Of a stretch of 22,766 bases of DNA, positions 8,801 through 20,100 are shown piece after piece. The stretch's first letter is position 1, and every line of letters starts with the position of its first letter. Below the pieces are notes generated by a model that was not told the origin of the DNA, searched no databases, and saw only the letters and a list, made by a program, of their open reading frames with translations. This DNA comes from Echinococcus granulosus (Eukaryota; Platyhelminthes; Cestoda; Cyclophyllidea; Taeniidae), in assembly GCF_000524195.1 (NCBI RefSeq), contig NW_020170397.1, positions 1,290,076 through 1,312,841 on the forward strand, read 5' to 3'. Made by a program: the position numbers and the translations under genes.

Positions 8801-11126
8801 CCAGATCGGCAGAAGCGTCCACGTAGACAGGGCTTGGAAGAGCAGAGAGGAAGGGAGATAGAGTAAAACCAAAAGGAAAGAAAACGCTTGCACCTATTTC
8901 GTTGGTCCACCTGGGTTCATACGATAACGTGTTGTCTCGTTTTAATCATGCATGGTATTTTGTGTAACTTTGATTCTGGCTCCAAGGTCGCTCAAAATAC
9001 GAAGATTCCATGAATAATTACAATATACAACAACTTCAAGTTACATTTGACTGCCATAAAAGGGAGAATTATAATGGAATCTAACTACCTTGGTTATTAT
9101 TACCACAATTCCCATGGCTGCCGTTAAAGGTAAGGTCTCAGCTTTCCTTGTGAAAAAAAATTGGGCCACACTACAGTAATTTCAAAGATAGAAAAGGCAA
9201 CAAGTGAAGAGCCAGTAGGTGAGTTATTTGGTCTACGAAAAATTGAAGAAATAAATTGGACAAAAGACCAAGTAAAAGGCCCAAGGCCTGAGTTGGTGTC
9301 TCATAAACACTTACTTCAATCTGGATCCTCGGTACAACTATGATAAAACTAGGTAAGACACTCAATCCACCTTACCCCTCACATCCACTCAATCAGGCAT
9401 CACTAAAGTTAGCAGACAACTTTGGGAAAGGGTCTAGGTTAGTCACACGTAGTGGCAATTATTTGTGAACTAGAGCAACTTGTACAAAGCCTCGCCAATC
9501 CTGCTAAACACAATAAAACTTCTTCCAGTTTTGCCAAGCCAATATGAAACAAAAAGCAATGGACCGCGTAAATTGCATACTCAAGTGCGACGAAGGAAGC
9601 CAAAGTGAATGAATCTGTGCTAAGCCATGATAAGAGGATCCCACCTTTTCCCACCTAGTTCGAGAGTGACGGGAGTGAGATGTTTGGCCACCTGAGAGAG
9701 GATGCTACGTGCGGCGTTCATGCCGCCAGTGTAGAACACGTGGTCGAAACGATACTTGTCCAGCAGTTGCATCGTCTCCTTCGCACCACCTGTGAACACC
9801 TGGCACACGGTCTACAAAGTGCAGTCATAGGTTAATGGGGATTGACTTGAACTCGATGGGAAAATTGGACAAGAAATTACCACTTGAAGTGTTCCAACTT
9901 CGAAGAAGAATGGTGTTGCACACATATGAGACAAGTCAGGAGAGTATTAATATTAGTGCTATCACTCCGTCCAACCTTGCTGTAGAAATATAGACATGCT
10001 GAAGAGATCTTTACCATAAATTAAAATTGACCCTGACGGCAATTGACAGTGGTGGAAAATAACCTCCAGAATTGTTAATCAGTACTTTGATGGAAATTCA
10101 CCACGTCAAAAGAATGTAGTTGATTTCGTCACCGGTGACAGTCCCCATTAGAAAAATATGTTTACTTTGTATATTTGACTACGTGGGCTACTCAAATCCT
10201 CGAGGTTTGGTTATCACGCTGGTAGTATGGCATTCTGTTAGCATCGGTGACCATAACCTCTCAACGATTCCTTACACTAAAAATAAATCCACTTTTGGTA
10301 ACCATTTAAAGAAAGTGGAAAAGTGCTGCGCATCAGGTAAATTTTAAAACGAGCTCTCCCAAAGCGAACAACAATTTGGCTATCGTCAGAGGTTAAATTT
10401 CCCAATCAGTCCCTTGACTGACTGAAGTACCACTCTTAACACCTTAAATATTGGTACGAAATTGCCCAGTTGACGAGTACCTCATCGACATAGGAGGGCA
10501 AGAGGTTGGCGAGGAGGGATTCTGTCTCCGGCGCCAGTTCGGAGGGCTTCAAGACCACTGCATTGCCCGCTGCGATGGCTCCAACGAAGGGAAAGAGGGA
10601 CAGAAATATAGGGTAGTTCCACGCCCCAATCACCAGTACGCGGCCCAGCGGCTGTGGCTGGATGCTTACGGTATCAAACAGGCTAAGGAACGTCCGTGGG
10701 ATCTGCAATGCACACGAAGATGAAATCTTACACAACGATATTTGTTTTTCGTGGAACATTTCCCACACAGACATTGATCACCATACATATGTAGCGATGG
10801 TCGACTGACGTTTTAAGGTACCGCCAATACTCTAGAACGACCTATTGACATCTAAGGTGGTCTCGTGAGCTTGCTGGTATTGCTGACAGTTTGTGCTCAT
10901 TGCACTAACAAACTTCGAATAAATACGTTCACGCTGGGTAACTCCTTAGGCAATTGTCATCATAATTTTTTTTTTCATTAGATGGTTCAAATTTGATCGA
11001 AAATGCTTAATCCAACTATGCATGCCTCCTGCCACTACATCAGACGCCTGTCCTCAAGAACTCTTGGCATCACTCACCAGCGAGACGTGGAGCTCATACA
11101 CGCCCAGCCGTTTAAGGGTTTGTAGA
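5858..11126 (-). CDS. class 3 aldehyde dehydrogenase, copy 1 (N-terminus missing)
   Basis: ALDH3 enzymes oxidise fatty and aromatic aldehydes with NAD(P)+. Nine exons are modelled: 11078-11126, 10481-10702, 9645-9811, 8706-8832, 7856-7959, 7576-7708, 7343-7413, 6755-6870 and 5858-5991. All splice phases agree and about 373 residues result. Motifs in order: [15 protein letters not shown] (active-site Asn), [26 protein letters not shown] (Glu at 9659-9661), [13 protein letters not shown] (catalytic Cys at 8745-8747), VMQEE-type [24 protein letters not shown] and [15 protein letters not shown]. Roughly 80 N-terminal residues expected for the family are absent because they would lie beyond the right edge of the unit. 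The first listed exon (49 bases) is the least certain. The last exon ends EKFNNL without a hydrophobic tail, so no membrane anchor of the ALDH3A2 kind is seen. The usual glycine-rich turn after YTG is altered (GGMNAAR). Confidence 0.85.
5992..6754 (-). other. ALDH3 intron (last), with a GC-rich hairpin
   Basis: This intron of 763 bases lies between the KEKPL exon and the PFGGVG exon. The donor GTGCGT was preferred over GTGGTG one codon earlier because it has G at +5 and keeps the family length between ND and LPFGG. Inside it, TGCGGCC (6135-6141) and GGCCGCA (6150-6156) form a perfect 7-base stem with an 8-base loop. No gene was recognised. Confidence 0.5.
6871..7342 (-). other. ALDH3 intron with nuclear-receptor-like half-sites
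   Basis: This is a 472-base intron. It contains ATGACCT (7088-7094) and AGGTCAT (7106-7112) as an inverted pair, and AGGTCCAGGTCA (7100-7111) as two adjoining AGGTCA-like half-sites. Nothing else was recognised. Confidence 0.3.
7777..7798. repeat. intronic perfect hairpin
   Basis: TCGTGGTC (7777-7784) and GACCACGA (7791-7798) pair perfectly around a 6-base loop, GTTCCA. The hairpin lies in a short ALDH3 intron of 147 bases (7709-7855). Confidence 0.5.
7960..8705 (-). other. ALDH3 intron, no further features
   Basis: This 746-base intron separates the catalytic-Cys exon and the [16 protein letters not shown] exon. The donor CTG/GTAGGT and acceptor TTTATAG keep the exact family spacing from CHAKVL to FYG. 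Plus-strand open frames across 8239-8721 are antisense and not recognised. Confidence 0.5.
8833..9644 (-). other. ALDH3 intron, no further features
   Basis: This 812-base intron lies between LELGGK(S) and [10 protein letters not shown]. Donor AAAAG/GTGGGA and acceptor CTTCCAAG rebuild a Ser codon across the join (phase 2). The plus strand is purine-rich around 9170-9290, which produces a small open frame with no recognised homology. Confidence 0.5.
9812..10480 (-). other. ALDH3 intron with short palindromes
   Basis: This 669-base intron has donor GAG/GTACTC and acceptor GCACTTTGTAG. It contains the 12-base palindrome GTCACCGGTGAC (10128-10139) and an imperfect inverted repeat around GAGGTT (10202) and AACCTC. 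No gene was recognised. Confidence 0.4.
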
Positions 11127-11446
11127 CTGTTCGGGTGTGTGTGAAGGGCAAACGGAGGGAGGAAAGTATCTTAGCTCCTGACAATTAGCTAACCCAAATT
11201 GCTTCGCTCAGAACTGGAAGTCGTTTGTACATTCGCTACCAGGTTTGGTATATGTGGTGTAAACAGGTTGGCTAAGTTTGCCACAATGCAATACAATAGG
11301 TGTGGCATATTCCTAGTTTAGTGGAAGGAGGGATAGTGTTTCCACTTTTTAAGCGGCACAACTACACCAAAGCAATAAAACAACCGGCACATAGTGCCCA
11401 ATTCGACTTTTAAAGCTCGGTGGCCAACTGTGCTGCTTCCTAACAT
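11127..11446. other. right end of the unit, no exon recognised
   Basis: On the minus strand this would be intron or upstream sequence of ALDH3. A pyrimidine-rich run before ACAG at 11127 serves as the acceptor of the 49-base exon. I found no convincing first exon of ALDH3 here, so the missing N-terminus must lie further right in the native locus. Confidence 0.4.
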
Positions 11447-11450
11447 TCAG
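11447..11450. other. head-to-tail duplication junction
   Basis: The end of copy 1 (TAACATTC) abuts the start of copy 2 (AGCAAACC). Microhomology with the native left edge is at most one base (C130 and C11448), so homologous recombination between flanking repeats is not indicated. On the minus strand the junction turns the LRRC42 codon TGT (read at 131-129 in copy 1) into TGA at 11449-11447. Confidence 0.9.
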
Positions 11451-12537
11451 CAAACCCCGTAATCCTCCCACAACCAACCTCGTGGAGGTGGAACTCGGGC
11501 TATCGCACGTTTTAGCGTTCGATGACACTCCCATCCATCAGGCAGAGAAAATTGTGATATCTAGGTGGATGGATAACACTTGCAAGGGGGTAGAAAAGGG
11601 TCTATCAAAAAATGCCCAGGCAGTACGGATTGGACACTAAAGCAAACTCCATGAGAGGTGTTAATATCCACACAAGATCACATAAACTCATAAAAAACTG
11701 CCAAAAAGTAGAGAAATTTCAAACAGATATACTTCTTGCCTCAAGCATCCATTGGCCGTACCCTATTCCAATTTCAGCATGAAATTTATGAACAATAGTC
11801 AAATTTACTTTCAGCAAAGTCAGACTTACCGATGCGCCAGTATCACTTAGATAAACTAGCTGAGTGGAGGGCAAAGCAGTCAGCAAACCCACTGACTTGT
11901 CACTCAGAAAGGGGTTTCCAGAGACGTCTATAATGATAAGACCAGATGATTTGTAGTATCGACCATGTGCGGTGAGCGAGCGAACGGCGTCGTTGCTGAG
12001 GTGGTTGTAACGCAACGACAGAAATCGGAGTGTCGGACTGGCGGCACCAAGAAGGGGTAATATAGGCAAGTGCTGCGTACCCAAATGGCAGGCATCGAGG
12101 CAGAGCGAGGTGAGACTGCAACCGCTCAGCAACCCAGTTATCCACACTGTGAGGAGGGGAGACGGTGTTAGCCGAAAGGAGGAGAGAAAGGCAGCTCCAT
12201 AGGCCTCCGAAAAAAGCCTAATATAGGAAGTCAGAGTGTAGATTGTGAAGGAATCCTGTTTGAGTAAAATGGCTCTCGAGATCTGCCTGCCCAAGTGATC
12301 AGGAACGCCGCGGAGATCGGCGATGCTGCAATAGTTTTCGGCCAACTTGAGGCAACATAAATGTACCAGCGGCAGCATACTACAATGAAGCTGCGATAAG
12401 TTTGCGCACCCACACGTGCACAGTCCTCTTGACCACTTATGGACAATTAGAAATACACATTTATGCACTTTATTCGTACTGTTTGCACAAAATACATTAT
12501 CGTCGAGGATATTTCTCGGTATAACAACGTCCGCCAT
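11447..12537 (-). CDS. LRRC42: LRRC42-like, copy 2 (3' truncated by the junction)
   Basis: The exons are 11830-12537 and 11447-11560, identical to copy 1 up to the duplication junction. The reading frame ends WEDYGVC and then meets TGA at 11449-11447, formed by joining the repeat start to the far end of the unit. The last 22 residues of copy 1 are therefore absent, while the leucine-rich repeats are intact. If the duplication is an assembly artefact, this copy does not exist. Confidence 0.72.
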
Positions 12538-13973
12538 CAGCAGAAATGCTTATGCGACAGTGCTGATTGAGTAGTGTGCCTAAGACAGCAGGAACAGGAA
12601 GGGGATCATCGAGAGCAAGTTTTTCCGGATCCTCCAACTCGTCCAACGGCACCGTCTTCTCATCCTCATCTTCCGAGTCAGAGAGAACGAGAACTTCGCT
12701 CTCAGTGGCTAAATTCAGATGCACACAATTGAGTTTATTAACGGAAGCATCGACAACCAGATCGGCAACATAACCAGCAAGCTGGGATTCAGGCCACATC
12801 GACTGACGAGCGAAGAGCGCCGTCAAGCGTGCTTCCACAGAGTCATCAGGGAGATCTTCACTTGGTAGGTAAGTGATACTCCTCTGTTGGGTGAGGGAGG
12901 AGACCTCGCAGTAAGCACGACCAGTGCAGGTGAGGTGCCGATGTAAACGTGGCTGCAGGCCGTGGGGTACGGTGGCACACCAAACTGATACAAAGTCGCT
13001 GAAGGCTATCTTCCCTGTGATTGACAGTATGCTCTCGCCAATGAGACGACAAATTTTCCCGCGTCGTGGAAAAATCGCCCTGTTCTCTGCACACCTCTTA
13101 CGATAGAAAAAGCGCTGGAATACCTGATGGAGAACGGATGAAGGATAGAGATCTTCCAGTCGAGTTATCACATCTTGAGGGTTAGAAAAACCCGTTTGTG
13201 ACCAGTTCAATGATAGCTCATCAGCCATGTCAAAAATTGCCTGTAAAACCTATAGAGAGATGAGATAAGATAGTACCCAAACAAAATGGAATAAATAAGT
13301 CTAAAATGAAACAGAGTAAACTTACACGACTAAGGTAATCCAACTGAAACAAACGACAACAGCCTTCCCATGGGAAGACGTTAAGTCTGTCCATAGCATA
13401 TAGCAGTTCAGCTTCGCTACATGGGATCGATATGCAGAGTTCCTCAAATGTAGAGAACTTGGCCAACTCGCCAATTTGCGCATCATCTTCTTCGATATGA
13501 TTGGAGAAGGCTGCAGGTAGAAGATATTGTTTTAATTTACGAAGACTTGGTGCTCGGATGGTCAACAGTTCGAGGTACACCGTTTTAATCGAAGCTACAG
13601 TGCATCTAGTGACCCTTGATTCATCCACCGTCCAAAACCTGTCCAGTGGAATTGTCGGTATTTTCAAATCAGGCACCAAAAGCAGAGAATTTGATGTCTC
13701 CGCTTCCAGGAAACGCTGTGTTGTCGTAGCGGTGCACAAGAACGCAGGACTATCACCGTGACTACTGTTTTCTGATTTGATATTCGCAGCGAATTCAGTT
13801 GAATAGAGTAATTGGTCCGCCAGCGCTGGTGTGATTTCGAGAAGATAAGTATCCCTGTCGAACGGGTTATCACTTAGGATTACTAACTGGGAGCTTTTAA
13901 GGAAGTTTTTTGTGACGGAAGATACATGTTCTAGCAACTTGAAAACATCACTGTCCGACCTAGACGGAACCAT
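12497..13973 (-). CDS. DSCC1: DSCC1: sister chromatid cohesion protein DCC1, copy 2
   Basis: The exons are 13326-13973 and 12497-13249. The product is identical to copy 1, including the acidic insert and the 41-base overlap with the LRRC42 start at 12497-12537. The whole gene and its AT-rich upstream region lie inside the unit, so a genuine duplication would give two intact DSCC1 genes. Confidence 0.83.
12580..12604 (-). promoter_or_regulatory. candidate 3' (trans-)splice acceptor, copy 2
   Basis: This is the copy-2 equivalent of the pyrimidine run ending in TTAG inside DSCC1, 42 bases before the LRRC42 ATG at 12537. The sequence is the same as in copy 1. Confidence 0.33.
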
Positions 13974-14268
13974 TGAACGAGTTGTACCGCCTTGACCATC
14001 ATAAAGGCGTTGCAACAGTTAAAAACAACCGAAGTAAAAGGCCACTGTTATCAAGATAATGCATTAAGTACTTTTCAACCTTTAAGTATTAATCAGTTAA
14101 TTTTAATATTAAGTAACTTAGGCATTAAGTTTGTTTATGTTGTGCACGTGTATAATGTAAGAAAACCGTGCAAGAACCACAATATTATTTGTTAATGCAA
14201 GGTTTCAAGGGATTTTTCAGATTTGTAGAAATTTGTTAACATGACAGCCTTTGACAGTTAAAATTTTT
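13974..14268 (-). promoter_or_regulatory. AT-rich upstream region of DSCC1/LRRC42, copy 2
   Basis: This is the copy-2 equivalent of 2656-2950, with the E-box CACGTG at 14145-14150 and the TTAAGT hexamers at 14064, 14082, 14109 and 14125. Confidence 0.28.
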
Positions 14269-14300
14269 TGCATACCTCAGGAGATTCGGAAGGCTGTATG

Positions 14301-15589
14301 TGTAGCCACCCGAGACCCCTCTGGGGACGGAGACATAACACTCGAACAGAATATGCGTATTAGGCACACAGAACATGTTAGTGCTACTTGAGTGACCCGA
14401 AGACCAGCCCACCTAACGAAGTGCAATGTTCAAGTCAAAATGGCCCTTTATTAAGACCGACCGCCAAACTAACAACCAACGTATTACATAGGACTTCTCC
14501 TCTCCCCAGTGCTCCCCTTAGTCAACCTCCGCGTCAGCCACCACAGCGTTGTCGGTGCTGTGATTAAGCACTCGTAGGCCACTCGTGTTGCAAATCAAAT
14601 TTCTATGCAACTTAGGAGATACTTGATCGCAGCGTTAGTGTAGCGTCCCGAGACTCCCTGGAGTGAATGAAGACAGAATACTCGGGCAAAATATATATTC
14701 AGCGCAGAGAAGATGTCTGGGCTATTGGCCTGGCCCGAAAGCTAGCCCAGCCAGTGAGGTACAAGAAGGCTAATTCAAGGTACAAAAAGTGGCGCCTCAC
14801 CAATACCAGGTGATAAACCACTATCGTATTACATTAATTATCCCCGTTGGCAATTCAGTTGGATCTGAAGTTTCATCCGGTTTGAGAATTGGATTTAGGA
14901 AAGGACGATTCTGCTGGCCATCATGCATATCCTTAGATAAACGAAGGAACACTGGCCTAAAAGCCGATTTGTGTAAGAAAGGACGGAATTTAGCATAGGT
15001 CCTTGGGGAAGGGTTTCGCGTCTGTTCCTCCTTGCCATGTTGTTCTCACCTCAGAACTGCTCATTCATATCTATCCGGACTCTATCTAGCTAGAAGGGAG
15101 ATGAAGGAGGCATCACGAGTTTACTTTATTAACAACCTTATGCGAGTACGGTGGGAATTCTCTGCACCCAATCTTTTCCTGGTGTTTCAAGGCTAGTGTC
15201 ACTTCAGTTGTCAATAGCTTTCCTCAGAACATGGGACTGGGGAAGTTGCCGAAAGTAGGCAGCAAATTCAGCCCATCGTTTGTGGTCATCACCATTTCTA
15301 CTATTTGTAGCATATGAACTTCTTCCTCCCAGCTAAGGTTTATCACTCGGCGGTAGAAATCTAGAAGTATCTTTTAAAATCGGTTCATATTCCGCTGCCA
15401 CCAATGTAGCGCCATGAGACTTCCCTAAAGATGAAGGAAGGCATAATACTCGGACAGAATATATATATAATGTAGATATTCGACATGCGGAAGGCATTAG
15501 GGCTACTCAGATGGCCCGAAGGCCAGCCCACCCGGCGGGGTACAGTGGCAAAGACAAAGTGGCCCTTTACCGAAACCGACCGCTAAACA
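14301..15589 (-). mobile_element. degenerate TRIM-like LTR element cluster, copy 2
   Basis: This is the duplicate of 2983-4271. The LTR-like segments are at 14301-14470, 14639-14820 and 15405-15589, and the tRNA-Leu-type primer-binding site is at 15392-15403. It came with the large unit and not from a second insertion, because its flanks are also identical. Confidence 0.58.
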
Positions 15590-17175
15590 TGAGGTCTGGC
15601 GGTTGTAAAGTGGGTGCTTAAAGGCCAAATTATTTAAGTATACTTTTGAAAATATTGCTCCCCATTATTGCCTTACTAAGAGCCATGCTGTTATTTGTGA
15701 GATTGAATTTTAACGATGGAGTGTCATTCACTTTGTTAAATGTATAAGTACATGGGCTGTGTACGAGATCTACCAACAAGTACAGCACCCTGAGTTTTCC
15801 TCACAATCAAAGAAACTACAATAGTAAGGCAAAAAAATATTGACGTACAGAAAGGCTGAGAAGCCACTGGCATTTTCTAGGGGCATTAACGCCTAGTTCA
15901 AATGCGGGCAACAAGGACTTAAGTGCCTGTGGAAACGTCTGGACCCATATTTACCCTGGAATGTAATACAATCTGAATTTAATTAATGTTTCATGTCTCT
16001 ATTATGAATAGTGTGCATGTGGGCTTCCCAGCCTCTGGAGTTTGCATCTCCGCCCGAAGTCAAGGCCCTTTGCTCACCCCGGGTCTTATTACGTTAGAAA
16101 CTAATCCGCCTCCGTACTGACATTACTTGATACAGCTTTAGGAAAGGCTTATAGCGCTGCATATATGTACACGCACCCAAACAAGCCATATTTTCAAAAT
16201 CCCATTGTGAGGAAGTTAGCAACTGTGCGACAAGAACTGACGCAAGCAACCCAAACTCGCACATACTGCCCAAAAACGAACAAGTCTTCACACCTTTCCT
16301 CGCGAAACGGCACTAGGCGGCATGAGAACTACATCCTAGCATCTCCAAAAACTATCTTTCCACTCTTGATATGGATAACACCGCAATACCGGAGCAAACC
16401 GTTACCTACTTCATCGGACCACTGGTTCACGCAGGTCATTCAGTCTCCGAGTTCCCTACGACACAGTTGCCTGGGACGGCACAGCACACCGTCCTCCGTT
16501 AACAGACAGATGAATTGGGGAACATTCGCACCTAAAAACTACAACACTCCCGTATGCTTTCCACGACGTTTGCATACACCTTGATGCACCCAGTGCCAAA
16601 CAAAATCTTGTTCCCACAAAAAGACGACTCCTGCATGCGAGGAGCGCTGAAATACTTTCGAGATCGGGCATTTGATTTGACAAAAACACTATGAGTATGT
16701 AGCGGTTACTTGGTTGAAATAAGTAACACCGGAACAACGTATTTTGCCGTAAAAAGAAGACGCTATGAAAGACTTATCAAGTGTATGCAGGGACAAATAT
16801 ATGAGTGTCATATAAAGAAAAGGCTAAGCAGAAATGATTGGGAGTACTCCTAAGATAGGAAGGGTGGATGGCAACGCTTCAAGGTCCTATGAGATGGTAC
16901 ACCTGGAGTCACCTTTTGAGAGGCCCCAACGTACCCACTTCTCGCTGCTCTCCGTGTACGGTGGGTAGCGGAACCTACAGTTGGAGAGCAAGAGGAGGTG
17001 ATTGAAATACGCCACTACTGATATAAACGGGGATAGTGTTGAGGAAAATAAATTATCAGTCGGAAATGAGGTAAATGCGCTTCAATCTTTGGCATTAAAA
17101 TAAGCATTTATAGACTGGAGACTCGTTATTAAGGGGTGAACGGGAAAAATTTAGGTGAAAGAATAAAAACTGGAA
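15590..17175. other. 1.6 kb with no recognisable gene, copy 2
   Basis: This is the duplicate of 4272-5857. It contains the interlocked inverted repeats at 16932-16990. No gene was recognised. Confidence 0.48.
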
Positions 17176-20100
17176 TTACAAATTGTTGAATTTCTCCACG
17201 GTAGACTTATCCAACAGCGAGCGAGGGTTCGAAAAGGCGTCGATGGACGCTTGGCCAAAGTATCGCCCCGTGCCGGAGTTACCAACACCACCGAAGGGTA
17301 AATTACGTACTAGATTGAGGTAATGAGAAAGAGAATAAAGTCATTCTTCCACCATTATCACCGGAGGCCTAAAAGCCCCTTAACAAGCTGTAGCATGGCA
17401 GGAAACATGCAACCACGCATCTGACTATATCGGCTTCTCCAGTCTCCCGACATGCGGCCCTCATGATGGCCGCACAGTCATCCGCTCATAGCAGCCGCAG
17501 TTCCAAGTGCCAACGATGTTTTTTAAGAGTAATATTATAATGTAAAACCCGTTTTCGTCTAAGACAACCAGTTTTATGAACCATTGTTAAGTTTGAAAAT
17601 GATAAGATTTAACCCGGTGGATCCGAGCATCATCAGTTCAGGCATCGAAATCCCTGCCATTTCAGCTAGATTTCTGCTTCATTGTTTGTTTGGGGTGATT
17701 TGCGTTAGATTGTCACCTTTAATAGCAATTCTTGATTTTATTTACTAAAACGAGGTTGACCGTACAACGGCCGACGTTACAGCGCATTGAGCAAAATTCA
17801 ACAAGACTTTGGATAGGAATTAACGTTATTGAAGTACGCCGATGATTTGAGAAGCCTCAGCTATTTAATAAACTAAATGAAAAGCTATATTTTGATTAAA
17901 AACCATGATGTTAATAGCCCGCTTCATGTTTAGTTATTATCTTAGTCCTTTGATAAGACACGCCACAGATTTCTTTGTCATTTCAACGATCGTAATCAAG
18001 AGTCTGAGCAACCCAAAGCTAAATCTCTCTACTGGCAACCCGGCCTTAAGAAAGCAGGAATAAAAAACGCACCACCGAGTTGCATTATACAGTCGTTGAA
18101 GACAATCGAGCCCGAAGTAGTTCGATTCTTCCAGGCCTTTATCACCTCACTGTCCGACGCAAATACGTAAATCGTCAACGGCTTCTCCCTGTGCAAAAAA
18201 TAGGGAGGAAGAGAGAGGAACAATTTCAAATCTATCTTACCAAATTCACACATGGCACCATCCTAACTCTATTACAACTGGAATCAGTGCAAATGCCGAT
18301 CCAGCAGTTGCTGTCACCCGTTAAGCACGATTCTGGTAGAAAAGCCAGAAACTGCTGAATTACGGCATTCCGGTTGTTAGACAAAACAAATTTGCATGGC
18401 TAAATATGACCTTTTGTAGGTCCAGGTCATTTATCATATTTCTTCTCATACGTACCACTGTCCATTATCCTCATTCTCTCGTCCCGAGCGCTGGTCAGTC
18501 TAGGTGCTAACTATAACTTAAGCTACTAGGGTTTGTGTGAAAGGACCGTCTTGACGTGTACGATATTGAGAAATGGGTGCAGACCTAGCCAGATGTCAGA
18601 AAAGCTTTCAAACCTACCCACCATTAGATTCAAGAGGAGAGAATGGAGTGATGGACTCACTTTCGCTGTACATAACTGATGGCCTCATCGTAAGACTGAA
18701 CCGTGACAATCGGCAGAATGGGTCCGAAAATCTACACAAATGTTAACAAAGAAGTGTAAACCTTATTAGTGGGAGAAAACAAAATCGAAATAACTTTATG
18801 CATTAAAAAAGCAAGGCAGAGGATTGACCAAAAAGACATCTAGCAATGAATTGAGCTATGGAATGTTCCATGAATCAAGAATGAGAATAATACCTCCTCT
18901 TGCATAAGGACATCATCCTCTTTGACATCTTTCACGATCGTCAGTTCGATGAATTTCTCCTCAAGATGCGTTTTGCCACCGTACACCACTTCACCTCTAG
19001 TGCTTTGGAGTAGAGATGAGAGACGGCTAGGAGGCAAAGAAGACACCATACACATTGGGGGGTTAATCTTGTTAAGACTCTAAGTGATACAAATTCGTGG
19101 TCGTTCCAGACCACGAGAAAGGTATGATATGAAAGCAAATAAAAAGGAAGACGAGAGGAGTGGAGAAACCTACGCGGTATGCCTCTCATTGATGATACGA
19201 GCAAAGTCCGCCGACTCCTCCATTTTTTTACCATAGAATGTCTCCGTTATGGAGATGCACTCCTTGATAAAATTATCCTATAAAAATAAAACCATCAAAA
19301 CTATCTATCTGTAGATATATCGAATCAAAATGTGCATGTCTATTCAAAAGCATAGGCAGACGAAGTTCTCTATGAAAGAAAGCATAAAACCTGATGATGT
19401 CTACTTGTACAGAAGACTTCGAGCACATTACGGTGATAAGACTCAGCCACACAACAGTGCGGCAGCTGAAACACGGTAGCGACGATCCTAGATGATGGGT
19501 CGCAACCCAAAGTATAATAATCATCCTTGTAGACATTCATTCAGTGAACGGATGGTTTGAGAGCGATGCATAATCTGCCATTAGATTGCACAAGAGATGG
19601 ATTTTTCTTCAAAAACTGTAAACACACCCCGGATTTAAAGATAGAAGAGTTGAATGCTGCAGTAATTTCCTGGATCGCGTCATCACATTTGGTAAACGCA
19701 GGCGCATCACTTCACTGTGGAACCAAAACGAGCATCAAAGGAGTGGAAGCGTGCGAACTCGGTACTGCTAACGAAATGAGACAGGCTGTCTTTGAATAGC
19801 ATTGATGAATTGACAAATCTTTTCGCACCCAGACTTTACATTCCAAGCATCGGTTGAACGCAAGGATGTATTATAAATATAGCAGCAGAAGACGATGTGC
19901 GAAAAGTCGCCGACATCTGGACCCACTTAAGTCTGCTAATTTCCGCCGTAAAAATTCAACAACAGAAATCCCTACAGAAATAGTGAAGGGACAGAAAAAG
20001 AGTATGGTAGCCTTGATACCTACCAGAACTTTGGCATGACAGAGGACGTAATCGGGGGCAACGCAGGTCTGACCTGCGCTGAGACCTTTAGCCCAGATCA

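Larger units (their letters stand above)
131..11448. repeat. 11,318-base tandem unit, copy 1
   Basis: The unit starts with AGCAAACCCCGTAATCC at 131 and the same sequence restarts at 11449. All open frames in it recur at exactly +11,318 with the same translation, so there is no net indel across the unit. The T10 run near 10967 has the same length in both copies. The unit carries most of LRRC42, all of DSCC1, the TRIM-like element and the 3' part of ALDH3. Whether it is a real duplication or an assembly duplicate cannot be decided from the sequence alone. Confidence 0.97.

Noticed and set aside
9161..9343. 60-codon plus-strand frame with a protein-like composition in an ALDH3 intron
   Set aside because: The plus strand is locally purine-rich, which by itself gives Lys/Glu-rich open frames. 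No homology was recognised and it is antisense to the gene.
11078..11126. Exon of an acyl-CoA dehydrogenase ([11 protein letters not shown] resembles LKELGxFGLQV)
   Set aside because: The resemblance is short and no neighbouring acyl-CoA dehydrogenase exon is present. The donor phase and position fit the ALDH3 exon at 10702 equally well, so it was assigned to ALDH3 with low confidence.
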